Shown here one piece after another: positions 27,436-36,710 of a stretch of DNA of 64,000 nt. This stretch comes from Pseudorhodoferax soli. Its GTDB lineage: Bacteria; Pseudomonadota; Gammaproteobacteria; Burkholderiales; Burkholderiaceae_C. Under the pieces are notes generated by a model. It was given only the letters and a program-made list of their open reading frames with translations. It had not been told where the DNA came from and searched no databases. Where the stretch lies: positions 124,001 to 188,000 of the forward strand of contig NZ_QPJK01000001.1 in the NCBI RefSeq assembly GCF_003337555.1, in the 5' to 3' direction. How positions within the stretch are numbered: position 1 is the first letter of the stretch; each line of letters opens with the position of its first letter. The translations under genes were made by a program, and so were the position numbers.

Positions 27436-28209
27436 ATGAACCACCCCGACCTCTCCTTCGAACGCCAGGACGCCATCGCCATCGTGCGGCTGAACCGCGC
27501 CGCCAAGCGCAACGCGCTCAACGACGGGCTGATCCTCGCGCTGCGCGACACCTTCCAGAACCTGCCCGAAGGCGTGGGCGCGGTGGTCATCGGCGGTGCC
27601 GGCGAACACTTCTGCGCCGGGCTCGACCTGTCGGAACTGAAGGAGCGCAATGCCGGCCAGGGTGTGCTGCATTCGCGCATGTGGCACCAGGCGCTGGACT
27701 GCGTGCAGTCCGGCCCGGTGCCGGTGGTGGCGGCCCTGCACGGCGCCGTCGTCGGCGGCGGGCTGGAACTGGCCAGCGCCTGCCACATCCGCGTGGCCGA
27801 CGAGAGCACCTTCTACGCGCTGCCCGAAGGCACGCGCGGCATCTTCGTCGGTGGCGGCGGCTCGGTGCGCATCCCCAAGCTGATCGGCGTGGCGCGCATG
27901 ACCGACATGATGATGACCGGCCGCGTCTACAAGGCCGAAGAGGGCGAGCGCGCCGGCTTCGCGCAGTACCTGGTGCCGCAAGGCCAGGCTTTGCCCAAGG
28001 CCATCGAGCTCGCGCAGCGCATCGCCACCAACGCACCACTGACCAACTACGCCTTGATGCACGCCCTGCCCCGCATCGCCGAACAGCCCGCCGACCACGG
28101 CCTGTTCACCGAAGCGCTGATGGCTGGCATCGCCCAGGACGCACCGGAAGCCAAGGAACGCGTGCGCGCCTTCCTGGAAGGCCGCGCCGCCAAAGTCTCG
28201 AAAGACTGA
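27436..28209 (+). CDS. Crotonase-fold enoyl-CoA hydratase/isomerase
   Basis: A 257-residue crotonase-superfamily protein. The oxyanion-hole segments are HFCAGLDLSEL and HGAVVGGGLELASA; the acidic position is in STFYALPEGTRGIFVGGGG, where a Glu is present. It is the first gene of the operon, 24 nt before the CoA ligase gene. In ferulate catabolism such an enzyme hydrates feruloyl-CoA (with or without retro-aldol cleavage to vanillin); which reaction applies here is not clear, because an SDR and an acyl-CoA dehydrogenase are also present and no vanillin dehydrogenase is. Confidence 0.85.
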   Translation: MNHPDLSFERQDAIAIVRLNRAAKRNALNDGLILALRDTFQNLPEGVGAVVIGGAGEHFCAGLDLSELKERNAGQGVLHSRMWHQALDCVQSGPVPVVAALHGAVVGGGLELASACHIRVADESTFYALPEGTRGIFVGGGGSVRIPKLIGVARMTDMMMTGRVYKAEEGERAGFAQYLVPQGQALPKAIELAQRIATNAPLTNYALMHALPRIAEQPADHGLFTEALMAGIAQDAPEAKERVRAFLEGRAAKVSKD

Positions 28210-28233
28210 TTCCCCACCTTTTCGGAGGAAGAC

Positions 28234-30123
28234 ATGACGCAGATCGAAGCGGCTGCCGCCAGCAGCCAGGGCGCAGCCTTGCCCAAATACCGCGCGCTGG
28301 CCTTCGGCGTGACCCGCGCCAGCGTGCGCACCACCGCCGATGGCGTGCGCTACGTGCAGGCCGAGACGCCGCTGGCGCCCTACGCGCACCGCATGACCGA
28401 CCGGTTGCTGCACTGGGCCGAGGCCGCGCCCGAGCGCAGCTTCATGGCGCAACGCGCCAGGCTGGCGGACGGCCAGCGCAGCGACTGGTTGCATGTCTCG
28501 TACCGCGAGATGCTGGCCAAGGCCCGCGCCATCGGCCAGGCCCTGCTGGCGCGCGGCCTGTCGGCCGAGCGGCCCGTGGCCATCCTCGCGGAGAACAGCC
28601 TGGACCACGCGCTCGTCGCCTTCGGCTGCCTGCTCGTCGGCATTCCGCACTGCCCCGTGTCGCCGCCGTATGCGCTGGTCAGCAAGGACTTCGAGAAGCT
28701 GCGCCATGTGATGGGCACGCTGACGCCGGGCCTGGTGTTCGCGAGCGACGCGCGCTATGCGGCGGCCATCGCCGCCACCGTGCCGGCCGAGGTGGAGGTG
28801 GTGCTGGGCGAAGGCGCGCTGCCGGGCCGCGCCAGCACGCCGCTGGCCGCGCTGCTGGCCACCGAAGCCACGCCCGCCGTGGACGAGGCCATGGCCCACA
28901 TTCACCCGGGCACCATCACCAAGTTCCTGTTCACTTCGGGTTCCACCAAGAACCCCAAGGCCGTCATCAACACGCACCGCATGTGGTGCGCCAACCAGCA
29001 GCAGATGCGCCAATCCATCCCTGCGCTGGGCGAAGAGCCGCCCGTGCTGGTGGACTGGCTGCCCTGGAACCACACCTTCGGCGGCAACCACAACATCGGC
29101 ATCGCGCTGGACAACGGCGGCACGCTCTACATCGACGAGGGCAAGCCCACGCCGGCCGGCATCGCCGAGACGCTGCGCAACCTGCGCGAGATCGCACCCA
29201 CGGTCTACTTCAACGTGCCCACCGGCTTCGAGGCCATCGCCGACGCGATGGAGACCGACGCGGTGCTGCGCAGCAAGCTGCTGTCGCGCGCCCGCATGTT
29301 CTTCTATGCCGGCGCGGCGCTGCCGCAGGCCCTGTGGGACAAGCTCAACCGCATCCAGGAGGCCGAGATCGGCGAGCGCCTGGTGATGGGCACGGGCCTG
29401 GGCATGACCGAATCCGGCCCGTTCGCGCTGTACATCACGCGGCCGGAGGTGGCCACGGGCGACCTCGGGCTGCCGGCCGCGGGCATGGAGCTCAAGCTCG
29501 TGCCAACCGACGGCAAGACGGAGATCCGCTACCGCGGCCCCAACGTGACGCCGGGCTACTGGCGCATGCCCGACGCCACGCACGAGTCCTTCGACGAGGA
29601 AGGCTTCTTCTGCACCGGCGACGCCGTGGAGTGGATCGATGCGCAGAACCCGCACGTGGGCCTGCGCTTCGACGGGCGGATCGCCGAGGATTTCAAGCTG
29701 GCCACCGGCACCTTCGTGAGCGTGGGGCCGATGCGCGCAAAGATCACGGCCTACGGCGCACCCTATGTGCAGGACGCAGTGCTGACGGGCATCAACCTCA
29801 AGGAGGTCGGCGCGCTGATCTTCCCGACCCAGGCCGTGCGCGAGCTGGCCCGGCTGCCGGCCGATGCGCCCATGCAGGAGGTGGTGCAGCACCACGCGGT
29901 ACAGGCGCACTTCCAGCACGTGCTGAACAAGCTCGCGGCCGACGCCACGGGCAGCGCCAACCGCATTGCGCGCGCCGTGCTGGTGGCCGAGCCGCCGTCC
30001 ATCGACAAGGGCGAGGTGACGGACAAGGGCTCGATCAACCAGCGCGCCGTGCTCAAGCACCGCGACGCGGCCGTGCAGGCCCTGCACGGCGGCACCCTGC
30101 CCCATACCATCATTCCCCGTTGA
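28234..30123 (+). CDS. fcs: Feruloyl-CoA synthase family acid-CoA ligase
   Basis: A 629-residue AMP-forming ligase of the feruloyl-CoA synthase group. The P-loop is FTSGSTKNPKAVINTH, followed by DWLPWNHTFGGNHN, GTGLGMTESGPFAL and RGPNVTPGYW. The C-terminus has the group-specific DKGSINQRAVLKHR in place of the usual GK motif. It activates a hydroxycinnamate or similar aromatic acid to its CoA ester. GGAGGAAGAC precedes ATG 28234. A diverged paralogue lies at 59513-61375. The exact acid is inferred from the family and the esterase encoded downstream. Confidence 0.86.
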   Translation: MTQIEAAAASSQGAALPKYRALAFGVTRASVRTTADGVRYVQAETPLAPYAHRMTDRLLHWAEAAPERSFMAQRARLADGQRSDWLHVSYREMLAKARAIGQALLARGLSAERPVAILAENSLDHALVAFGCLLVGIPHCPVSPPYALVSKDFEKLRHVMGTLTPGLVFASDARYAAAIAATVPAEVEVVLGEGALPGRASTPLAALLATEATPAVDEAMAHIHPGTITKFLFTSGSTKNPKAVINTHRMWCANQQQMRQSIPALGEEPPVLVDWLPWNHTFGGNHNIGIALDNGGTLYIDEGKPTPAGIAETLRNLREIAPTVYFNVPTGFEAIADAMETDAVLRSKLLSRARMFFYAGAALPQALWDKLNRIQEAEIGERLVMGTGLGMTESGPFALYITRPEVATGDLGLPAAGMELKLVPTDGKTEIRYRGPNVTPGYWRMPDATHESFDEEGFFCTGDAVEWIDAQNPHVGLRFDGRIAEDFKLATGTFVSVGPMRAKITAYGAPYVQDAVLTGINLKEVGALIFPTQAVRELARLPADAPMQEVVQHHAVQAHFQHVLNKLAADATGSANRIARAVLVAEPPSIDKGEVTDKGSINQRAVLKHRDAAVQALHGGTLPHTIIPR

Positions 30124-30133
30124 GGACCGACAC

Positions 30134-30907
30134 ATGAAGATCCAAGCACAGGCCGCACTCGTCACGGGCGGCGCATCGGGACTGGGAGAAGCCACGGCCC
30201 GCGAACTGGCGCGCCTGGGCGCCAAGGTCGCGGTGCTGGACCGCAACCTCGAACGCGCGCAGCAGGTGGCGGCCGAGATCGGCGGCACGGCCCATGCCTG
30301 CGACATCACCGACACCGCGAGCGTGGAGGCCGCACTCGACGCAGCCGCCGCAGCGCACGGCCCCGCCCGCATCCTGATGAACGTGGCCGGCATCGGCTCG
30401 GCCAAGCGCATCGTGGGCAAGGACGGCCAGGCCGCGCCGCTCGAAGACTTCGCCAAGGTGATCCACGTCAACCTGATCGGCACCTACAACATCAGCCGGC
30501 TGTTCGCGGCACGCTGCGCCAGGCTCGATCCGCTGGACGGCCAGGATGGCGAAGGGCGCGGCGTGATGGTGTTCACCGCCTCGGTCGCGGCCTTCGACGG
30601 CCAGGTCGGCCAGCAGGCCTACAGCGCGTCCAAGGGCGGCTTGGTCGGCATGACGCTGCCAATGGCGCGCGATCTCGCCCAGCACGGCATCCGCGTCTGC
30701 ACCGTGGCGCCAGGCATCTTCGCCACGCCCTTGCTGCTGGAGCTGCCCGAACCCGTGCAGTCTTCGCTGGCCGCTGCCATTCCGTTCCCGCCACGCCTGG
30801 GCAAGCCCTCGGAGTTCGCCGAACTGGCCTGCCACATCGTCACCAACGGCCACCTGAACGGCGAGGTCATCCGTCTGGATGGCGCGCTGCGCATGGCCCC
30901 GCGCTGA
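30134..30907 (+). CDS. SDR dehydrogenase (3-hydroxyacyl-CoA dehydrogenase-like)
   Basis: A 257-residue classical short-chain dehydrogenase. Nucleotide motif TGGASGLGEA, Asp in VLDRN (NAD preference), NVAGIGSA and active site YSASKGG are intact. The layout, including PPRLGKPSEFAELACHIV, resembles type-2 3-hydroxyacyl-CoA dehydrogenases (17beta-HSD10 like). Downstream of hydratase and CoA ligase genes, it would fit oxidation of a beta-hydroxyacyl-CoA in side-chain shortening. It starts 10 nt after the ligase stop. Confidence 0.85.
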   Translation: MKIQAQAALVTGGASGLGEATARELARLGAKVAVLDRNLERAQQVAAEIGGTAHACDITDTASVEAALDAAAAAHGPARILMNVAGIGSAKRIVGKDGQAAPLEDFAKVIHVNLIGTYNISRLFAARCARLDPLDGQDGEGRGVMVFTASVAAFDGQVGQQAYSASKGGLVGMTLPMARDLAQHGIRVCTVAPGIFATPLLLELPEPVQSSLAAAIPFPPRLGKPSEFAELACHIVTNGHLNGEVIRLDGALRMAPR

Positions 30908-30942
30908 TCCACCCTGCCGATTCACCCCGAGGAGACACCACC

Positions 30943-31932
30943 ATGCAACACCGCCGCCATTTCCTGCAAGCCCTGGGCAGCGCCGCCGCCCTCGGCGCGC
31001 TGTCGCCGCTGTCCGCGCTCGCGCAGGCGCTGGACCAGGTCAAGATCATGTACGGCTTTCCGCCCGGCAGCGCTGGCGACAGCGTGGCCCGCCGCGTGGC
31101 CGAGAAGCTGGGCGGCACGCCCTACAGCAAGAACCCGGGCTATGTGGAGAACAAGCCCGGTGCGGGTGGCCGCATCGCCGTGGAATCGCTCAAGGCGGCC
31201 GTGGCCGACGGCTCGGTGCTGACGTTGGCGCCGGTCTCCGCGCTGGCCGTGTACCCGTACATCTACCCCAAGCTGAGCTACAAGCCCGAGGAGGTCACGC
31301 AGGTCTCCATCGGCGCCATCATGTTCCACGGCCTGGCCGTGGGCCCGGCCGTGCCGGCGGAGGTGAAGACGCTCAAGGACTTCCTGGCCTGGGCCAAGGC
31401 CAACCCCGACAAGGCCAGCTACGGCACACCGGGCGCAGGCTCCATGCCGCACCTGCTGGGCGCCCTGCTGGGCATCCGCGCAGCGGTGGACCTCAAGCAC
31501 GTGCCCTACCGCGGCACCGTGCCCAGCATCACCGACCTGGTCGGCGGCCAGATCGCGGCGGCCATGAACCCCAGCGGCGACTACCTGCAGTACATGAAGA
31601 GCGGCCGCGTGCGCGTGCTGGCCACCTCGGGCAAGAAGCGCTCGCCCTTCCTGCCGGACGTGCCGACCTTCATCGAACTCGGCTACCCCGATGTGACCTC
31701 GGAGGAATGGTTCGGCTTCTACGCGCCGGCCAAGACACCGGCCGCCACCATCGCCGCCGCCAACGCCGCCATCACCACGGCGCTCAAGGACAAGACCGTC
31801 ATCGACGCGCTGGCCATCGTCGGCCTGGTGGCGCACGGCAGCACTCCGCAGGAGATGGCGGCCGACCAGAAGGCAGAGTTCGAGCGCTGGGGTCCGCTCG
31901 TCAAGCAGATCGGCTTCACGGCCGAATCCTGA
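30943..31932 (+). CDS. Bug/TctC-type tripartite tricarboxylate binding protein
   Basis: A 329-residue periplasmic binding protein with a signal peptide that begins HRRHFLQALG (Tat-like) and ends near SALAQA. It has the Bug-family elements VKIMYGFPPGS, VENKPGAGGRIA, SYGTPGAGS and HVPYRGTVPS. Bug proteins bind carboxylates for TTT transporters and are abundant in Burkholderiales; no TctA/B genes are here, so the membrane partners lie elsewhere. Probably captures the aromatic acid used by this cluster. GGAG precedes the ATG. Confidence 0.88.
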   Translation: MQHRRHFLQALGSAAALGALSPLSALAQALDQVKIMYGFPPGSAGDSVARRVAEKLGGTPYSKNPGYVENKPGAGGRIAVESLKAAVADGSVLTLAPVSALAVYPYIYPKLSYKPEEVTQVSIGAIMFHGLAVGPAVPAEVKTLKDFLAWAKANPDKASYGTPGAGSMPHLLGALLGIRAAVDLKHVPYRGTVPSITDLVGGQIAAAMNPSGDYLQYMKSGRVRVLATSGKKRSPFLPDVPTFIELGYPDVTSEEWFGFYAPAKTPAATIAAANAAITTALKDKTVIDALAIVGLVAHGSTPQEMAADQKAEFERWGPLVKQIGFTAES

Positions 31933-31963
31933 CCCACCACCCATCCACTGGAGGAGACACACG

Positions 31964-33670
31964 ATGACGAAGAACATCCACCGCCCCAAGCTGGCCCTGG
32001 CCGCCGCGCTGGCCCCGGCCCTGCTGCTGGGCGCCTGCGGCGGCTCGGGCGACGACGACCTGCCGCAGCTCTCGGCGGCGCAGGCCGGCACGCTGCAGTC
32101 CTGCACGGACCTGGCGGGCAAGATCGCTTTCGCGAACACCACCATCACGGCGGCCGAATCGATCGCTGCCGGCGCGCTCAAGATCGCCGGCAAGGACGTG
32201 GCCGAGCACTGCCGCGTCACCGGTCGCATGTACGAGCGCGTGAGCGCGGTGGACGGCCAGAGCTACGCCATCGGGTTCGAAATGCGCATGCCCAAGGCCT
32301 GGAACGGGCGCTTCTTCTACCAGGCCAATGGCGGCCTGGACGGCAGCATCGGCACCGCGGCCGGCGGCATCGGTGGTGGCGGACCGCTGGACAACGCGCT
32401 GAACAAGGGCTTCGCCGTGCTGAGCTCCGATGCGGGCCACGCCGGCACGCTCGGCCCCTTCTTCGGGCTGGATCCGCAAGCCCGGTTGGACTATGGCTAC
32501 CAGGCCGTCGGCAAGCTCACGCCCATGGCCAAGAGCGCGATCCAGACCGCCTACGGCAAGGCCCCGGACCGCTCCTACCTGGGCGGTTGCTCCAACGGCG
32601 GGCGCCACGCCATGGTGGCCGCATCGCGCTATGCCGACCAGTACGACGGCATCATCGCCGGCAATCCCGGCACGCGGCTGCCACTGGCGGCCATCGCCAA
32701 CATCAAGGGCGCCCAGGGCTATGCCGCGCTCGCCACCACGCCGGGCGACCTCGGCACCGGCTTCACGCAAACCGAACGCACGCTGGTCAGCCAGGCCGTG
32801 CTGGGCAAATGCGATGCGCTGGACGGCGCCACCGACGGGCTGGTGCAGGACACCGCGGCCTGCCAGACCGCGTTCGACCTGGCGCGCGACGTGCCGACCT
32901 GCAGCGGCGCGCGCGACGGCACCTGCCTGAGCGCGGCCCAGAAGACCACCATCGCGCAGCTGTTCAAGGGCGCCACCACGTCGACCGGCACGAAGATCTA
33001 CACCAGCTTCCCGTACGACGCCGGCGTGCACACCGGCGGCTGGGCAGGGTGGAAGTTCAACAACTCGCTGAACCTGGATTCGGGTGCCGTGGCCTTCGTC
33101 TGGCAGGTGCCGCCAGAGGCGCGCGCCGGCTTCAACGGCCCCAACTTCACGCTGACCGGCAACGTGGACACCATGCTGGCCAGGATCCAGGCGACCGACG
33201 CCACCTACACCGAGAAAGCGCTGGCCTTCATGACGCCGCCCAACCCCGGCAAGCTGCCGGCGCTGAAGAACCGCGGTGCCAAGCTCATGGTCTACCACGG
33301 CACGTCGGACCCGATCTTCTCGAGCGACGATTCGGTGGGCTGGTACGACGCGCTGCGCCAGGACAATGACGGCGATGCCTCCAACTTCGCTCGCCTGTAC
33401 CTGGTGCCCGGCATGAACCACTGCAGCGGCGGCCCGGCCACCGACCAGTTCGACATGGTGGCCGCGCTGGTGGACTGGGTCGAGAAGGGCGTGGCCCCGG
33501 ACCGCATCGTCGCCAGCGCACGCGGTGCCGGCAATGCCGGCGGCGTGAACGCCGATGTGCCCGCGGGCTGGGCCGCCGACCGCAGCCGCCCGCTGTGCCC
33601 CTACCCCCAGGTCGCCCGCTACAACGGCAGCGGCAGCCTGGAACTCGCCAGCAGCTTCAGCTGCAAGTAA
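31964..33670 (+). CDS. Tannase/feruloyl-esterase family lipoprotein
   Basis: A 568-residue protein with a lipobox (LLLGAC, Cys ~25) and Gly/Asp-rich linker, so lipid-anchored and exported. The catalytic domain is of the tannase/feruloyl esterase family: nucleophile GGCSNGGRHAM, acidic residue in YHGTSDPIFS and His in PGMNHCSGG, with Cys residues flanking nucleophile and His as in the family's CS-D-HC motif. It should release a phenolic acid from an ester at the cell envelope, feeding the Bug protein and feruloyl-CoA synthase. GGAGG lies before ATG 31964. Confidence 0.88.
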   Translation: MTKNIHRPKLALAAALAPALLLGACGGSGDDDLPQLSAAQAGTLQSCTDLAGKIAFANTTITAAESIAAGALKIAGKDVAEHCRVTGRMYERVSAVDGQSYAIGFEMRMPKAWNGRFFYQANGGLDGSIGTAAGGIGGGGPLDNALNKGFAVLSSDAGHAGTLGPFFGLDPQARLDYGYQAVGKLTPMAKSAIQTAYGKAPDRSYLGGCSNGGRHAMVAASRYADQYDGIIAGNPGTRLPLAAIANIKGAQGYAALATTPGDLGTGFTQTERTLVSQAVLGKCDALDGATDGLVQDTAACQTAFDLARDVPTCSGARDGTCLSAAQKTTIAQLFKGATTSTGTKIYTSFPYDAGVHTGGWAGWKFNNSLNLDSGAVAFVWQVPPEARAGFNGPNFTLTGNVDTMLARIQATDATYTEKALAFMTPPNPGKLPALKNRGAKLMVYHGTSDPIFSSDDSVGWYDALRQDNDGDASNFARLYLVPGMNHCSGGPATDQFDMVAALVDWVEKGVAPDRIVASARGAGNAGGVNADVPAGWAADRSRPLCPYPQVARYNGSGSLELASSFSCK

Positions 33671-33694
33671 AGCCTCTCCCCGCACCGGACCGCC

Positions 33695-35404
33695 ATGGAC
33701 TACCTGCCCCGCCCCGACGACACCCGCTTTCTGCTGCACGAGGTGCTGGGCGCGGGGGAGCAGTGGCGCGCCCTGCCGGCCTTCGCCGAGGTGGACGATG
33801 CGCTGGCGGACCAGGTGCTGCAAGAAGCTGGCAAGTTCGTGGCCGAGGCCATCGCACCGCTGAACCGCGCGGGCGACGCCGTCGGTTGCCGCTTCGAAGC
33901 CGGCGCGGTCGCGGCACCGCCCGGCTTCCGTGCCGCCTACCAGGCGTTTTGGCAGGCCGGCTGGCCGGCACTGTCGGCCGATGCAGCCCATGGCGGCCAG
34001 GGCCTGCCGGCCGTGCTCGAGGCGGTGCTGTACGAATGGCTGTCGGCCGCCAACCAGGGCTTCACGATGGCGCCGGGCCTGCTGCACGGCGCCTACGAGT
34101 GCCTCAAGCACCACGGCAGCCCGGAACTCCGCGAACGCTACCTGGCCAAGCTCGCCACCGGCGAATGGCTGGCCACCATGTGCCTGACCGAAGCGCATGC
34201 CGGCAGCGACCTGGGCCTGGTGCGCACCCGGGCCGTGCCGCGAGCCGACGGCACGCTGCGTGTGGACGGCAGCAAGATCTTCATCTCCGGCGGCGAGCAC
34301 GACCTGGCGGACAACATCGTGCACCTGGTGCTGTGCCGGCTGCCCGATGCACCACCCGGCCCCAAGGGTTTGTCGCTGGCGCTGGTGCCCAAGCTGCTGG
34401 AAGGCGGCGCGCGCAATGCGGTGTTTTGCGAGCGCATCGAGGAGAAGATGGGGCTGCACGGCAGCCCCACTTGCGCGATGCGCTTCGACGAGGCGACGGG
34501 CTGGCTGATCGGCGAGGCCGGCCGCGGCCTCGCCGCCATGTTCGTGATGATGAACGCGGCCCGGCTGCATGTGGCGCTGCAAGGCATCGGCATGCTGGAT
34601 GCGGCCTGGCAGAAGGCGCATGCCTACGCGGCGGAGCGCCGGCAGATGCGCGCGCCGGGCGCCCAGGGCACGGAACCCAGCCCGATCGCCGAACACCCGG
34701 CCATCGCGCGGATCCTGGACACCCAGCGCGCCTGGATCGACGGCGCGCGCCTGCTGGCCTACCGCACCGGCCTGCGACTGGACCTGGCCCGCCATGCCGA
34801 GGATCCCAAGGCCCGGGCCGCAGCCCAGCGCTGGTGCGCGCTGGCCACGCCCGTGCTCAAGGCGGCCTGCACGCAGCAGGGCTTCGAGGGCGCGAGCGCC
34901 TGCCTGCAGGTGTTCGGCGGCCACGGCTACGTGCGGGAATGGGGCATCGAGCAGCATGTGCGCGATGTGCGCGTGGCCATGCTCTACGAGGGCACGAACG
35001 AGATCCAGGCCATCGACCTGCTGGTGCGCAAGGTGCTGCCCGACGCTGGCGCCGATTTCTCGGCCCTGCTGCTGGAACTGCGCGACGAGCTCGACGCCGC
35101 GCGCGAAGCCGACGCGGACGCCCAGCGCCGCCTGGCCCAGCTGCGCTACTTGGCCACCAGCGTGGCGCTGGCCTCCCAGGCCCGGCCGCGGCTGGCCTAC
35201 GAGGTGGCGGACGATTTCCTGCGCGTGACCGCGCTGGCCCTGCTGGCCTGGGCCTGGGCGCGCATCGCGGCGCAGGCGCCGGACGATGTGCGCTGGAGCC
35301 AGCCCGCCGCCGCGTTCCGGCGCTGGGTGCTGCCCGAATTCGACATGCGGCTGGCCATGGTCAAGCAGGCGGCGCAGGCCGTGGCCCAGGCGGCTGCGGG
35401 TTGA
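33695..35404 (+). CDS. Acyl-CoA dehydrogenase (large, DmdC/AidB-like)
   Basis: A 569-residue flavin-dependent acyl-CoA dehydrogenase, longer than the usual ~380 because of a C-terminal helical extension as in DmdC-type enzymes. FAD/substrate motifs include MCLTEAHAGSDLG and DGSKIFISGGEHDL; VFGGHGYVREWG and MLYEGTNEIQAID (catalytic Glu region) are intact. It introduces an alpha,beta double bond into an acyl-CoA, for example a phenylpropanoyl-CoA, ahead of the hydratase. The gene begins 24 nt after the esterase stop and ends 17 nt before the MarR gene. Confidence 0.87.
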   Translation: MDYLPRPDDTRFLLHEVLGAGEQWRALPAFAEVDDALADQVLQEAGKFVAEAIAPLNRAGDAVGCRFEAGAVAAPPGFRAAYQAFWQAGWPALSADAAHGGQGLPAVLEAVLYEWLSAANQGFTMAPGLLHGAYECLKHHGSPELRERYLAKLATGEWLATMCLTEAHAGSDLGLVRTRAVPRADGTLRVDGSKIFISGGEHDLADNIVHLVLCRLPDAPPGPKGLSLALVPKLLEGGARNAVFCERIEEKMGLHGSPTCAMRFDEATGWLIGEAGRGLAAMFVMMNAARLHVALQGIGMLDAAWQKAHAYAAERRQMRAPGAQGTEPSPIAEHPAIARILDTQRAWIDGARLLAYRTGLRLDLARHAEDPKARAAAQRWCALATPVLKAACTQQGFEGASACLQVFGGHGYVREWGIEQHVRDVRVAMLYEGTNEIQAIDLLVRKVLPDAGADFSALLLELRDELDAAREADADAQRRLAQLRYLATSVALASQARPRLAYEVADDFLRVTALALLAWAWARIAAQAPDDVRWSQPAAAFRRWVLPEFDMRLAMVKQAAQAVAQAAAG

Positions 35405-35421
35405 ACGCCACAATCGCCCGC

Positions 35422-35907
35422 ATGGCCCGCGCACGCAAGACCTCCGCACCCCCTGCCCCCACGAACGCCGAGCCGCTGGACACCAGCGTGCTCGAAGGCC
35501 TGATCGGCTACAACGCGCGCCGTGCCGCGATCGCCATCGGCGGCGTGTTTTTCGAACGCATGGCGCCCTACGGGCTCACGCAGGCCGATTTCTCGGTGCT
35601 GGCGCTGCTTGCGCACAACCCCGGTGCGACCTCGCGCCAGCTCTGCGCCACGCTGGACATCCTGCCGCCCAACTTCGTGAACCTGATCGCCGCGCTGGAC
35701 CGGCGTGGCCTCATCGAACGCCGGCCCCACCCGCGCGATGGCCGCGCCGTCGGCCTGCACCTCACCGAGGCCGGCCATGCGCTCGCGCAGGAGACCGAGA
35801 AGGTCGTCGTGGAACTGGAGAACGAACTGGCCGGCCGCCTCACCGAGCGAGAACGCACGACCGTGCAGCGGCTGCTGCAGAAGTTCTACCTGCGCGCCGA
35901 GCGCTGA
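35422..35907 (+). CDS. MarR family transcriptional regulator
   Basis: A 161-residue winged-helix regulator. The segments LTQADFSVLALLAHNPGATSRQLCATLDILPPNFVNLIAALDRRGLIERRPHPRDGRAVGLHLTE (shown here only as a description of the region ~45-110) form the HTH and wing with the conserved 'DGRAVGLHLTEAG'. It is the last gene of the phenolic-acid operon and the obvious repressor for it; the palindrome at 27390-27408 is its candidate site. The ATG at 35422 gives a basic N-terminal tail; the in-frame upstream sequence belongs to another gene. Confidence 0.88.
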   Translation: MARARKTSAPPAPTNAEPLDTSVLEGLIGYNARRAAIAIGGVFFERMAPYGLTQADFSVLALLAHNPGATSRQLCATLDILPPNFVNLIAALDRRGLIERRPHPRDGRAVGLHLTEAGHALAQETEKVVVELENELAGRLTERERTTVQRLLQKFYLRAER

Positions 35908-35922
35908 GCGCCGAGCGCTGGC

Positions 35923-36450
35923 TCAGTCGCCGATCACGCCGCAGGCGATGCGCCCACCGCCACCACCGAGCGGGGCCGGATGGTCGGCGTGGTTGTCGCC
36001 GCCCGCATGCACCATCAGCGCGCGCCTGCGCACATCGGCGAGCTTGAGGCGCGGACCCAGCACGGGTGCGGTGGCGCTGCCGTCGGCCGCGACGAACAAG
36101 GGCGGCAGATCGCCCAGGTGGCCATCGCCCCAGGGCTCGCCGTGCTTCTTGGTGCCCGCAGGGTCGAGGTGCCCGCCAGCGCCGCCCGCCGGCACGGCAT
36201 TGCCGGCGTTCTCGGTGGGCGCGCACGAGGGGTTCTCGTGCACATGGAAGCCGTGCAGGCCCGGCGGCAGGCCCTTGAGCGTGGGGTAGAAGGCCAGGCC
36301 GTACGCGGTCTCGACGATGCGGACCGTGCCCACATCGGCGCCCGGGCCCTGTTTCTCGGCGATGCCGAGCGGCACCGTGATCTCGGCGGCGATGGCCGTC
36401 GAAGCGGCCACCAGCGCGCCGGCGGCAAGCAGCATGGGTTTCATCATCAT
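35923..36450 (-). CDS. sodC: Cu-Zn superoxide dismutase
   Basis: A 175-residue periplasmic Cu,Zn-SOD. Signal peptide ~1-22 ending IAA. Metal ligands are in [11 protein letters not shown] (Cu His pair and disulfide Cys), the zinc loop [24 protein letters not shown], and the C-terminal [13 protein letters not shown] with [10 protein letters not shown] closing the disulfide. Three consecutive ATG codons start it; the first (36450) is 5 nt after GGAG. Convergent with the MarR gene. Confidence 0.95.
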   Translation of the reverse strand: MMMKPMLLAAGALVAASTAIAAEITVPLGIAEKQGPGADVGTVRIVETAYGLAFYPTLKGLPPGLHGFHVHENPSCAPTENAGNAVPAGGAGGHLDPAGTKKHGEPWGDGHLGDLPPLFVAADGSATAPVLGPRLKLADVRRRALMVHAGGDNHADHPAPLGGGGGRIACGVIGD

Positions 36451-36642
36451 CAAATCTCCGGGGTCGTCACGTTGAAGAAGAATGGCCGAGCGGCGGCGCC
36501 CGCCCTGCGCGGCCTGCGCAAGTGCTGCGACAGCGCCGCCTGGCTGGCGGCATGGTACCCATGCGCTGCAGCCCCGCACGCAGCCTGCATCGTGCATCCG
36601 CTGGATGCCGGAACCGGCCGGCCTGGCCTGGCAGACAGCCTC

Positions 36643-36648
36643 TAAAAT
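36643..36648 (+). promoter_or_regulatory. Possible -10 element for valS
   Basis: TAAAAT, 63 nt upstream of the valS ATG, in a context (CTCTAAAATCCGCG) often seen at housekeeping promoters in this group. No convincing -35 box is seen at the right spacing. Confidence 0.3.
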
Positions 36649-36710
36649 CCGCGCCTTCGCGTTCTCGCCCCGCAGCGCCCTTGCAGGGCACGCCTCCCGT
36701 CTGGATTCCC

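Noticed and set aside
30134-30907. This SDR as the missing EntA
   Set aside because: It sits in the phenolic-acid operon and resembles 3-hydroxyacyl-CoA dehydrogenases. Without assay it cannot be called EntA.
31916-35449. 1177-codon minus-strand frame antisense to the phenolic-acid operon
   Set aside because: Same kind of GC-driven shadow; the plus-strand genes have clear domains, ribosome sites and operon spacing.
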